A stretch of 64,000 nt of DNA from Pseudomonas cannabina. Lineage in GTDB: Bacteria; Pseudomonadota; Gammaproteobacteria; Pseudomonadales; Pseudomonadaceae. Every line of letters starts with the position of its first letter. Position 1 is the first letter of the stretch. The DNA is taken from positions 5,335,501 to 5,399,500 of the forward strand of contig NZ_FNKU01000001.1 of assembly GCF_900100365.1 (NCBI RefSeq), read 5' to 3'. Of the stretch, positions 39,704 through 48,140 are shown one piece after another. The position numbers and the translations under genes were made by a program. The notes beneath the pieces are model-generated. The model was given only the letters and a program-made list of their open reading frames with translations, made no database searches and was not told the DNA's origin.

Positions 39704-39945
39704 TCGGGGAGTTCCGCGTCGTCGAACGGCTCTTCGGTCAGCTCACCGTCGCGTTCCAGCAAGACCTGAACCTTCTGCTCGGCCTGGGTGAGGGCGCTCT
39801 GGCAGTCGCGGGTCAGACGCACACCCTGCTCGAAGGCGGTCAGAGAGTCTTCCAGAGACAGTTCGCCATTCTCCAGCCGCTCTACCAGCGCTTGCAGATC
39901 AGCGAGGGACTGTTCGAAATCCAGTGCAGCTTTCTTGCGGGCCAT
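39700..39945 (-). CDS. xseB: Exonuclease VII small subunit
   Basis: An 81-aa helical subunit that binds XseA, which is not in this window. Contains [26 protein letters not shown] and [12 protein letters not shown]. The ATG at 39945 is chosen by family length; an in-frame codon at 40011 would add 22 residues. The 100 bases upstream lead to the metC-like stop. Confidence 0.94.
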
Positions 39946-40047
39946 GGGGGCATTTCCGGTAGAGGTTAAACCGCGCGACACTAGCAGAGCGACGGCGTCG
40001 GGGCAAATCACGGCGACGGGTCTGTGCCATTGCCGTGGCTGGGAGGA

Positions 40048-41214
40048 TCAACCCGCTGCAAACCCGTTGTGCAGATCAGCGATCAGATCGTCCGGGCTTT
40101 CCAGACCGATCTGCAAGCGCAACATCGGCCCGGTGCCTCGGTCGGGCCCGTGCTGTTCGATCTCGGTGATCAGGCTTTCGAAACCGCCCCAGGAATAGCC
40201 GATCCCGAACAGCTGCAAGGCACTGACGAAGCGATCCAGCACCTGACGATCAGCGGTTTTGAACTCGAAGCTGAGCAAACCGTTGCAACCGTGGAAATCG
40301 CGCTTCCAGATAGCGTGGCCCGGATCATCCGGTAATGCGGGGTAGAGCACGCGCGCGACCTGAGGCTGGCGCTGTAACCACTGCGCCACGTGCAGCGCAT
40401 GTCGTTCATGCATTTCCATGCGCGCGGCCAGGCTTCGTGCGCCGCGCAGCACCAGATAGGCATCGTCGGGGCTGACGGTGTTGCCTACTGCGGTATTCAT
40501 GGTTTTGAGGGCTGGCCAGTGGGCTTCGGTGGTGCTGACGCTGCCCATCATCACGTCCGAATGGCCGGCCACGTACTTGGTCAGCGCCATCAGCGATATA
40601 TCTGCGCCCAGTTCCAGCGGCTTGTACAGCACCCCCGAACCCCAGGAGTTATCCACCGCCAGCAGCAGGTTCTTTGCTTTGCACAGCCGCGACAGGGCGG
40701 GCAGGTCACACATGTCGAAGGTCAGCGAGCCCGGCACTTCCGCGTAGATCATCCGCGTATTGGTTTTGATCAGGGATTCCACATCGCTGCCGTCGGCGCT
40801 GTAAAAATCGAATTGAATGTCGAACGCTTTTAGCAACGTGTTCGCCAGTCGCCGCACCGGACCATAGACCGACTCGGTGATCAGCACGTGATCGCCCGGA
40901 TGCATAAAGGATTGAAACATCTGCGCCACTGCGGCGAGCCCGGTCGGGTACAGGCAGGTGCCGTGGGCGCCTTCAAGCTCGGAGACCAGATCCTGCAGGG
41001 CGAAGGCCGTCGGATTGCCATTGGCGCCGTAAGTCAGCGAACGTTCCGGCCCCGCCGTGCGGATCTCTGCGTCCCGCAAACTTTGCAGGCTGTCGAACAG
41101 CACGGTGCTGACGCGCACCACCGGTGGATTGACCGCCAGCCCCGGCCCGCTGCTTGCGCTACGGCCGCGTTGCGACAGGGCAGTGTGAGCTCGAGGGTCT
41201 TTGCTGTGCGGCAT
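40048..41214 (-). CDS. metC: PLP-dependent cystathionine beta-lyase-like enzyme
   Basis: Cys/Met-metabolism PLP enzyme of 388 aa. It has YGANGNPT, the PLP stretch CLYPTGLAAV, VDNSWGSGVLYKPLELGADI and the Schiff-base lysine in ALTKYVAGHSDVMMG. It resembles MetC of proteobacteria, cleaving cystathionine to homocysteine. Other C-S lyase activity cannot be excluded. The ATG at 41214 has GGAG seven bases upstream; an ATG at 41259 is an alternative. Confidence 0.85.
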   Translation of the reverse strand: MPHSKDPRAHTALSQRGRSASSGPGLAVNPPVVRVSTVLFDSLQSLRDAEIRTAGPERSLTYGANGNPTAFALQDLVSELEGAHGTCLYPTGLAAVAQMFQSFMHPGDHVLITESVYGPVRRLANTLLKAFDIQFDFYSADGSDVESLIKTNTRMIYAEVPGSLTFDMCDLPALSRLCKAKNLLLAVDNSWGSGVLYKPLELGADISLMALTKYVAGHSDVMMGSVSTTEAHWPALKTMNTAVGNTVSPDDAYLVLRGARSLAARMEMHERHALHVAQWLQRQPQVARVLYPALPDDPGHAIWKRDFHGCNGLLSFEFKTADRQVLDRFVSALQLFGIGYSWGGFESLITEIEQHGPDRGTGPMLRLQIGLESPDDLIADLHNGFAAG

Positions 41215-41277
41215 CTGGGGCTCCGGAACGAATGACGTTAGCGGGCAAGCGTAATGCATCCGTGCGGTTGTCAGGTA

Positions 41278-42297
41278 TTACTGATCGTCCCTGGCGCTGT
41301 CCAGTGCGTAAAACTCGTGGAGTTTGGCCTGTAACCATTGTCGATCCGGCAATCGCGTCTGGTATTCGGCAATCAGTGCGGGTGACAACGAGCGGTTCAG
41401 GGCGTACTCCACCACTTCATCGTTTTTGCTGGCGCACAGCAGCACGCCAATGGCGGGGTTTTCATGAGGTTTGCGCTCCGTCTGGTCCAGTGCTTCCAGA
41501 TAGAAATTCACCTTACCCAGGTACTCTGGCTCAAAGCGCCCCACCTTGAGTTCGATGGCCACCAGGCAGTTGAGGCCGCGATGGAAAAACAGCAGGTCCA
41601 GCGCGAAATCCTGGCCACCCACCTGCACCGGATATTCTGAGCCGACGAAGCAGAAGTCTCGGCCCAGTTCGATCAGAAAATCCCTCAGACGCTGCAGCAA
41701 CCCGCGATGCAGATCCGCTTCGGCATGGCCCGGAGGCAGCTCCAGAAATTCCACCATGTAGGCATCACGAAACACATCCAGCGCGGCTGGCCGGGTCTCC
41801 TTGAGCATGGCTGAGGCTTTGGCCGGCTGGGTGACACTGCGTTCAAACAGGGCTGTCTTGAATTGGCGTTCCAGTTCGCGGCTGGACCACTTCTCCTTGA
41901 TTGCCATGCGCATGTAAAACTCACGCTCTTCCGGGCGTTTACTCTGGCTGAAAATGGTCAGGTGGTGAGTCCATGGCAATTGTGTCAGCACTGCTGACAC
42001 TTTTTCATCGTCACGGTAAACCTCGTAGAACTGGCGCATGCGGAACAGATTTCGACGCGTAAACCCGCGTAGCCCCGGTTGGGTGGTGGCCAGATGATCG
42101 GCAAGCTGGCTGACCACCGCGTCACCCCACTCGGCGCTTTCAATCTTGCGGCTGATGTGCGCGCCGACTTGCCAGTAAAGCTCGATCAGGCGAGTGTTGA
42201 CCGCTTGTGCAGCCTGCTGCCGAGCGCTTTGAATCATCGCGAGCACTTCATCAAAGCGATCGGCGGCCGGTGTCTGCGGTGCGTTTGGAGTACTCAT
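41278..42297 (-). CDS. DUF1016/YhcG-type PDDEXK nuclease-like protein
   Basis: A 339-aa protein. The N-terminal DUF1016_N region (about 15-160) has LYWQVGAHISRKIESAEWG and RNLFRMRQFYEVYRD. The C-terminal DUF1016_C has a PD-(D/E)xK-like core: GSEYPVQVGGQDFALDLLFFHR and AIELKVGRFEPEYLGK. The family is often found in accessory DNA and near restriction systems, but none is seen here. Its substrate is unknown. It stands between metC-like and yghU with over 200 gene-free bases upstream. Confidence 0.85.
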   Translation of the reverse strand: MSTPNAPQTPAADRFDEVLAMIQSARQQAAQAVNTRLIELYWQVGAHISRKIESAEWGDAVVSQLADHLATTQPGLRGFTRRNLFRMRQFYEVYRDDEKVSAVLTQLPWTHHLTIFSQSKRPEEREFYMRMAIKEKWSSRELERQFKTALFERSVTQPAKASAMLKETRPAALDVFRDAYMVEFLELPPGHAEADLHRGLLQRLRDFLIELGRDFCFVGSEYPVQVGGQDFALDLLFFHRGLNCLVAIELKVGRFEPEYLGKVNFYLEALDQTERKPHENPAIGVLLCASKNDEVVEYALNRSLSPALIAEYQTRLPDRQWLQAKLHEFYALDSARDDQ

Positions 42298-42500
42298 GCG
42301 GCAACTACTCCGTTACGCGGCCGACGGACAGGCAGTTGCAAGGTCTGAGTAAGGTGGATGATTCCCGGATTCATGGCAGGTGCGTCCTTGGACAGTCTTT
42401 AAGGCCGGCTACTTTACGTCCGGATCACACCTGCTCGATTCAGATTTTCCGATGGGTTTGTCACATCAGGTTTCCGTTGCCGAAGACCTTGATTCGCCCC

Positions 42501-43343
42501 TTATTTTTCCAGGTCAGATGCGGCATGCCGCTCGGGAACCTGATCAGCTTCTTCGCCCCAGGTGCGGTTGACCTTCTGGCCTTTTACCACTGCCGGGCGC
42601 GCTGCAATTTCCTCAGTCCAGCGGATGAGGTTCGGGTATTCATGCACCGACAGGAACTCGGCAGCCGAATAAACCTTGTTGCGCACCAGCGCGCCATACC
42701 ACGGCCACACGGCGATATCGGCAATCGTATACGTGTCGCCCGCCAGGTAGCGGTGTTCCGCCAGGCGACGGTCCAGCACGTCGAGCTGACGTTTGGCCTC
42801 CATCGCAAACCGGTTGATGGGGTACTCGAGCTTCTCGGGCGCATACGCATAGAAATGCCCGAACCCGCCGCCCAGATAAGGCGCAGCGCCCATCTGCCAG
42901 AACAGCCAGTTCAGGGTCTCGGTACGTCCTGCCGGATCGGCAGGCAGGAACGCGGAAAACTTCTCCGCCAGATACAGCAGAATCGATCCGGATTCGAACA
43001 CCCGCACAGGCGTCTCATGGCTTCGGTCCAGCAGCGCAGGGATTTTCGAGTTGGGATTGATCTCGACAAAGCCGCTGGAAAACTGCTCACCCTCGGAGAT
43101 GCGAATCAGCCACGCGTCGTATTCCGCTCCACTGTGTCCCAGCGCCAGCAACTCCTCCAGCATGATCGTGACCTTCATCCCATTGGGCGTCGCCAGCGAA
43201 TACAGCTGCAGCGGATGCTTGCCGACGGGCAATTCCTTTTCATGTGTAGGACCGGCGACAGGGCGGTTAATGCTGGCAAATGTACCGCCTGAGGACGTGT
43301 CCTGTTGCCAGACCTTTGGCGGAGTGTAAGGAGTATCAGTCAT
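42501..43343 (-). CDS. yghU: Glutathione S-transferase, YghU type
   Basis: A 280-aa nu-class GST. It carries an N-terminal extension, the thioredoxin-like domain with LATPNGMKVTIMLEEL and NSKIPALLD, and a helical C-terminal domain (TYTIADIAVWPWYG). Relatives act as disulfide-bond oxidoreductases or organic peroxide reductases. GAGG precedes the ATG. The 180 bases between it and wzm contain both promoters and a short TTGTGG/CCACAA inverted repeat. Confidence 0.9.
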   Translation of the reverse strand: MTDTPYTPPKVWQQDTSSGGTFASINRPVAGPTHEKELPVGKHPLQLYSLATPNGMKVTIMLEELLALGHSGAEYDAWLIRISEGEQFSSGFVEINPNSKIPALLDRSHETPVRVFESGSILLYLAEKFSAFLPADPAGRTETLNWLFWQMGAAPYLGGGFGHFYAYAPEKLEYPINRFAMEAKRQLDVLDRRLAEHRYLAGDTYTIADIAVWPWYGALVRNKVYSAAEFLSVHEYPNLIRWTEEIAARPAVVKGQKVNRTWGEEADQVPERHAASDLEK

Positions 43344-43523
43344 CGGTAGCCTCGCTTGTTCAAAGGGGGATCGTTGTCGGATGTTTTTTCCTGATTCAGG
43401 AGTTTGTGGAATATTCCCACAACAAGCAAGGCACGGTCCTATAGCTGCCTTTCACCCAAAAGGAGGAGCATGTGCTTGCAGCAGAAAGTTGCGAGATTCT
43501 CTTCCCACCGGCTGGACTAAAAC

Positions 43524-44300
43524 ATGTCGTTATTATGCAGTACTGGCATCATCAAGTGGCGCGATCTAGTGATTAATCTTGTCTCCAAAGAAATCAAGAT
43601 TCGTTACATGGGCGCAACATTGGGTTTTGTGTGGTCGTTGGGTAATCCGCTGGTCGTTACGCTCACTTATTACACCGTCTTCACTTATATCCTGCCAAGC
43701 AGCCAGGATCGCTTTGCACTTCATCTGGTAACAGGCATCGTGCACTGGATGCTTCTGACACAAATAGTGTCGCAGAGCGGCGAGTGGCTCATCAATAACG
43801 GCAATCTCATTCGCAAGTTACGTTTTCCCCGCCTGTTGTTACCGGTCTCGGGGGCGCTGGCGATTGTCGTATTCTGGATCGGTTGCATGCTCGTCTATGC
43901 CTCGTTGTTTACGGTGTTGGGTGGTGAGTTCACACGCGCCTTGCTGTTCTACCCGATTGTGCTGCTTGCGTTCATGTCACTGATCATGGGCGTCGGCCTG
44001 GCGCTCAGTGTCATCCAGATCACCGTGCGGGATGCCAGGCACTTCATCGATGTGTTCCTGCCCTTGCTGTTCTGGTTGACGCCAATCGTATGGGTCACCT
44101 CGTCGTTGCCTGAAGGCATCGCCAGCATCGTTGCCTATAACCCGGTTGCCCTGTACTTCAACAGTTTCAGCAGCATTCTGCATGCCGGAGTCGTTCCGGA
44201 TACTCGAGATCTTGTGCTTTGCGTATTGCTGGGCGCTGCATCGCTGCTTATCGGGCTCTTCATGTTCAGGAAAGTGGACCGCGTGGTGGAGTACTTATGA
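43524..44300 (+). CDS. wzm: ABC-2 polysaccharide export permease (Wzm type)
   Basis: A 258-aa inner-membrane permease with six helices that exports undecaprenyl-linked polysaccharide. It has the family start DLVSKEIKIRYMGATLGFVWSL-like region and LRFPRLLLPV. It is the first gene of the island. Its stop overlaps the Wzt start. Neither a JUMPstart nor an ops element is seen upstream. Confidence 0.88.
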   Translation: MSLLCSTGIIKWRDLVINLVSKEIKIRYMGATLGFVWSLGNPLVVTLTYYTVFTYILPSSQDRFALHLVTGIVHWMLLTQIVSQSGEWLINNGNLIRKLRFPRLLLPVSGALAIVVFWIGCMLVYASLFTVLGGEFTRALLFYPIVLLAFMSLIMGVGLALSVIQITVRDARHFIDVFLPLLFWLTPIVWVTSSLPEGIASIVAYNPVALYFNSFSSILHAGVVPDTRDLVLCVLLGAASLLIGLFMFRKVDRVVEYL

Positions 44301-45001
44301 GCACTGTCGTCATCAAGGCAGAAAACCTCACCAAGCAGTTCGTTCTGCGCCACAACCGGGGTGGTTTGAAGCAAAAGTTCCTGAGCCTGTTTGACGTCAG
44401 GCACCGTGAGCGCGTCGAAGATTTTACCGCCGTTCGCGATGTTTCGTTCACCTTGTGCAAGGGGGAGTCGCTGGCATTGGTGGGGCACAACGGCTCAGGT
44501 AAAAGCACGCTGCTGCAATTGGTTTCACGCATTCTTGTTCCTACCAGCGGCCGTTTGACGACGGTGGGCCGCGTCGCTCCGCTGATTGAAATAGGTGTGG
44601 GTTTTCACCCTGAACTGACGGGTGAAGAAAATATTTACCTGAACGCCAGCCTGTTCGGATTGAGCAACAAGGAAATACGTTCACGCTTCAATGAGATCGT
44701 TGATTTTTCCGGTCTTGGAGACTTTATTGATACGCCGGTAAAAAACTATTCATCCGGCATGTATATGCGTCTGGGGTTTTCTGTCGCTGTCCATGTAGAG
44801 CCACAGACGTTATTGGCTGATGAAGTACTTGCTGTGGGTGACGAAGCCTTCAAGCGCAAATGTCACGAGCGCATCCGCGGTATGCAGGAAGACGGAATGG
44901 CCTTGATTCTTGTCACTCACGCAGTAGAAGAAGGCAAAGAGTTTTGCCAGCGATACCTGACCCTCGAACGTGGCCAGATGATTGAGCACGGTCATTATTA
45001 A
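44297..45001 (+). CDS. wzt: ABC polysaccharide export ATPase (short Wzt/KpsT type)
   Basis: A 234-aa ATPase with Walker A GHNGSGKSTLLQLV, signature YSSGMYMRLGFSVA and Walker B TLLADEVLAVGDEAF. It lacks the C-terminal carbohydrate-binding domain of terminated-chain Wzt proteins. This points to export of chains that are not marked by a terminal residue, or to capsule-like export. The ATG overlaps the wzm stop (ATGA). Confidence 0.9.
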   Translation: MSTVVIKAENLTKQFVLRHNRGGLKQKFLSLFDVRHRERVEDFTAVRDVSFTLCKGESLALVGHNGSGKSTLLQLVSRILVPTSGRLTTVGRVAPLIEIGVGFHPELTGEENIYLNASLFGLSNKEIRSRFNEIVDFSGLGDFIDTPVKNYSSGMYMRLGFSVAVHVEPQTLLADEVLAVGDEAFKRKCHERIRGMQEDGMALILVTHAVEEGKEFCQRYLTLERGQMIEHGHY

Positions 45002-45068
45002 CACCGCCGCTCTTATACCCTGAAGCTTTATCAACACACCTGTAACGCTATTTCATGAAGGTATTTCC

Positions 45069-45830
45069 ATGCTGCAAATTATTGTTCCCATGGCAGGGGC
45101 CGGCAGTCGCTTTGCGGTAGCGGGATATACCGACCCCAAGCCTCTGATCCCTGTACACGGCGTACCGATGATCAAAGTCGTGATCGACAACCTGACGCCG
45201 GATTGCCCGCACACATTCATCTTCATCTGTCAGGCGGAGCACGTTGCGAGATACGGGCTTGAGGAAAAACTCAATGACTGGGCGCCGGGATGCAAAGTCG
45301 TCGAGCTGGAAGGGGTCACCGATGGCGCGGCCTGTACGGTGTATGCGGCGAAACACCTGATCGACCCTGCTCACCCGGTGATGATTGCCAACAGCGACCA
45401 GTACGTTGACGTGGACATCGATGCCTATCTGCGTGCCATGCAGGAAGCTGATGCCGATGGCCTGATCATGACGATGAAGGCCAATGACCCGAAGTGGTCA
45501 TTCGTCGGCTTCAATCCGCAAGGCCTGATCGATCGGGTGGTGGAGAAACAGGTCATCTCCGACGAAGCGACCGTCGGTATCTATAACTTCCGCAGCGCCA
45601 GTCAGTTGCTATCCGCCATTGAGGCCATGTTCGAGAAAGACTTGCGGGTCAACGGTGAGTTCTACATTGCCCCGGCCTACAACGAGCTCATTGAACACGG
45701 CGCCACAGTCGTTCATTACAACGTTGGTTCCGAAGGCTTTGGCATGTATGGCCTGGGTATTCCTGCCGACCTGAATCTGTTCCTGTCATTGCCCGTGAGC
45801 AGGCAAGCAACATCGGGCGAGGCCTGCTGA
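45069..45830 (+). CDS. Sugar nucleotidyltransferase-like protein (NT1)
   Basis: A 253-aa nucleotidyltransferase of the GT-A/NTP_transferase fold. It has the GAGSRF nucleotide loop, the metal-site stretch ANSDQYVDVDI, a central KWSFVGFNPQG, and NGEFYIAPAYNELIE. GAAGG precedes the ATG. It probably activates a phosphosugar or related group for the polysaccharide, but the substrate is unknown. It resembles the product of the gene at 47089. Confidence 0.75.
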   Translation: MLQIIVPMAGAGSRFAVAGYTDPKPLIPVHGVPMIKVVIDNLTPDCPHTFIFICQAEHVARYGLEEKLNDWAPGCKVVELEGVTDGAACTVYAAKHLIDPAHPVMIANSDQYVDVDIDAYLRAMQEADADGLIMTMKANDPKWSFVGFNPQGLIDRVVEKQVISDEATVGIYNFRSASQLLSAIEAMFEKDLRVNGEFYIAPAYNELIEHGATVVHYNVGSEGFGMYGLGIPADLNLFLSLPVSRQATSGEAC

Positions 45831-45831
45831 C

Positions 45832-46446
45832 ATGCAGATCATCAGTCACCGCGGTTATTGGCTGGAGAAAGACGAGCGCAACCTGGCCGTCGCATTTAAT
45901 CGTTCCTTCGACCTCGGTTTTGGTACTGAAACCGATGTCCGCGATGTGGCGGGGCAGCTGGTTATTTCTCATGACATGCCAGTAGGCGGCGAACTGACGC
46001 TCGATGCCTTGCTCGACATCATGGCCGGTCGCAACCTGCCTTTGGCGATCAACGTCAAGGCCGACGGTATGGCACTGGCTCTCCGGGAAACCTTCGCTCG
46101 CCATGGCCATACCAACTGGTTCGCCTTCGACATGGCCGTCCCCGACATGCGCAGCTATCTGCTGGAAAAGGTGCTCACTTACACGCGGCTCAGCGACGTA
46201 GAGCCGTCGCCAGCCTGGATCGATCAGGCCGCAGGTATCTGGCTTGACGGTTTCGATAGCGAATGGTTTTCCAATCAGGTCATCGATGACCTTCTGGCCC
46301 GCGGCAAGCGCGTGTGTATGGTGTCGCCGGAGCTGCATGGCCGCAATGGTCTTGCGCTTTGGCAGCAGTTGCGCGAGCTCAAGTCACAGAACCGCTTGAC
46401 GCTGTGTACAGATACCCCCGTGGATGCGGTCAATTTCTTCAAGTGA
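45832..46446 (+). CDS. GDPD-like (glycerophosphodiesterase-fold) protein
   Basis: A 204-aa protein with the GDPD fold start SHRGYW, then N-x3-AF and the metal site GTETDVRD and ISHDMP. It starts one base after the nucleotidyltransferase stop. Enzymes of this fold cleave glycerophosphodiesters; in this setting it may process a phospho-linked decoration, which is inference. The protein appears complete. Confidence 0.75.
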   Translation: MQIISHRGYWLEKDERNLAVAFNRSFDLGFGTETDVRDVAGQLVISHDMPVGGELTLDALLDIMAGRNLPLAINVKADGMALALRETFARHGHTNWFAFDMAVPDMRSYLLEKVLTYTRLSDVEPSPAWIDQAAGIWLDGFDSEWFSNQVIDDLLARGKRVCMVSPELHGRNGLALWQQLRELKSQNRLTLCTDTPVDAVNFFK

Positions 46447-46453
46447 GGCAGTC

Positions 46454-47092
46454 ATGATCAAGGCAGTAATTTTCGATATGGATGGTGTCCTTATCGAGGC
46501 CAAGGAATGGCATTACGATGCACTGAACAAGGCACTCGGCCTGTTTGGTTACAACATCAGTCGCCACGAACACCTGACTGCCTACGACGGCCTGCCCACC
46601 TCGCGCAAGCTCGACATGCTGAGTGTCGAGCGCGACCTGCCGGTGGCTTTGCATGCATTCATCAATGAGATGAAGCAGCAGTACACCATGGAAATCGTCT
46701 ATGCCCAGTGCAAGCCGACTTTCGTGCATCAGTACGCGCTGTCATCCTTGAAAGCGCTGGGCTACAAGCTGGCGGTTGCGTCCAACTCCATTCGTAACAC
46801 CGTGGAGGTGATGATGGACCGGGCCGATCTCAGCCGTTATCTCGACCTGCAACTCTCCAATGAAGATGTGACGCACGCCAAACCAGCGCCTGATATTTAC
46901 ACCAAGGCCATCCGCCAGTTGGGCCTGCTGCCGGAGGAATGCCTGATCGTCGAGGACAACGAGAACGGCATCAAGGCTGCGAGGGCCTCGGGCGCGCATG
47001 TTCTGGTCGTGGCGGAAACCTGTGACGTGAATCTCAACAACATCATGGGCAGGCTGGACTCCATCAACCTCGACAAGGTGGTCAGCCTGTGA
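46454..47092 (+). CDS. HAD-family phosphatase, beta-phosphoglucomutase-like
   Basis: A 212-aa HAD hydrolase: motif I FDMDGVLIEAKEWHY, motif II AVASNSIRNTV, motif III lysine in HAKPAPDIY, motif IV VEDNENGIKAARA. It could be a phosphatase or mutase for the sugar activated by the nucleotidyltransferases. GAGG precedes the ATG at 46454. Confidence 0.85.
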   Translation: MIKAVIFDMDGVLIEAKEWHYDALNKALGLFGYNISRHEHLTAYDGLPTSRKLDMLSVERDLPVALHAFINEMKQQYTMEIVYAQCKPTFVHQYALSSLKALGYKLAVASNSIRNTVEVMMDRADLSRYLDLQLSNEDVTHAKPAPDIYTKAIRQLGLLPEECLIVEDNENGIKAARASGAHVLVVAETCDVNLNNIMGRLDSINLDKVVSL

Positions 47093-47760
47093 GCGCACTC
47101 AACATAGTTATTCTGTCCGGCAAAAAGGGATACGCCCGGCGCAGCGACGGTGAATACCCGGAATACCTTTGCGAGCACAACGGCAAACCGCTGATTCAAA
47201 CCCTGATCGACAACTGCGCAGCGCTGGAGCCGGGCAGAATGATCTGCACGTTTGCAAACGATGATGTCGTCAGGCTGCACCTCCGTAACATGGTGCAGCA
47301 GATGCATCCGAGTGCCGCAGTTCTTCCCATTCACAACCTCACTCAGGGTGCTGCCTGTACGGCTCTTCTGGCAAGCGAGCAAATCGACAGTGACGATGAA
47401 TTACTGATTCTCAGTGTCAGCGATTTTCTGGATACAGACCTGCACGCGGTGGTCCATTCGTTCCGCGAAAAAAATGAGGATGCCGGAGTGGTGATCTTCA
47501 ACTCGCTACACCCGCGTTACTCGTTTGCACGCTTGAACAGCGAAGGTCGGGTCATTGAAGCTGCAGAGAAAAACCCGATCAGCCCGCACGCCATTGCGGG
47601 CATGTACTGGTTCAAATCAGGTGCGTTGTTTGTCTCGGCGGCAAAAGAAATGATCCGCAAGGACGCCCGCGTCAATGGCAACTTCTACCTCGCGCCCGCC
47701 CTTAACGAACTGGTGTTGATGCAAAAGAACATCGGCTCTTTCCGCATTGAACCGAGTTAG
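47089..47760 (+). CDS. Sugar nucleotidyltransferase-like protein (NT2), amber-truncated
   Basis: A 223-aa relative of the NT1 gene at 45069: both share a GAACT segment, a conserved acidic segment (NSDQYVDVD and SVSDFLDTD) and NG.FY.AP..NEL. The G-loop is altered (LSGKKGYARR), so activity is uncertain. The frame ends in TAG at 47758. Beyond it the same frame stays open for 19 more codons to a TGA at 47818-47820 that overlaps the cupin ATG. This suggests a nonsense mutation in a protein originally 243 aa long. Starts with GTG overlapping the HAD stop. Confidence 0.72.
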   Translation: MSALNIVILSGKKGYARRSDGEYPEYLCEHNGKPLIQTLIDNCAALEPGRMICTFANDDVVRLHLRNMVQQMHPSAAVLPIHNLTQGAACTALLASEQIDSDDELLILSVSDFLDTDLHAVVHSFREKNEDAGVVIFNSLHPRYSFARLNSEGRVIEAAEKNPISPHAIAGMYWFKSGALFVSAAKEMIRKDARVNGNFYLAPALNELVLMQKNIGSFRIEPS

Positions 47761-47816
47761 TATCGACCGCTGAAAACCCAAAGCCAGTTGCATGCGTTTG
47801 AAGCAGGAGACCTGCG

Positions 47817-48137
47817 ATGAAAACTGCAAAACTGGCGGACATGGTCAAAGGCTGGTTCGTGGGCGGTTTCGAGCCAGCCGTGTTCAGCACCGATTCCTGT
47901 GAGGTCGGCGTCAAAAGTTACAAGGCGGGGGACAAGGAAGACGCTCATTATCACAAGGTTGCCACCGAGATAACCGTGCTGATTTCCGGCACCGTGAGCA
48001 TGCGCGATCAGGTCTGGCAGGCGGGCGACATCATTGTTCTGGAGCCTGGTGATATCACGGCTTTCGAAGCGCTTACCGATGCGACGACGGTTGTCGTGAA
48101 AGTGCCGGGTGTGCTTGCTGACAAATACGTCGTCTGA
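47817..48137 (+). CDS. Small cupin-domain protein
   Basis: A 106-aa single-domain cupin: DAHYHKVATEITVLISG and WQAGDIIVLEPGDITAFEALTD give the two motifs with metal-binding histidines and glutamate. It may be an isomerase or epimerase for a sugar intermediate or a binding protein. The ATG overlaps the restored stop of the upstream nucleotidyltransferase frame. Confidence 0.8.
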   Translation: MKTAKLADMVKGWFVGGFEPAVFSTDSCEVGVKSYKAGDKEDAHYHKVATEITVLISGTVSMRDQVWQAGDIIVLEPGDITAFEALTDATTVVVKVPGVLADKYVV

Positions 48138-48140
48138 CTC

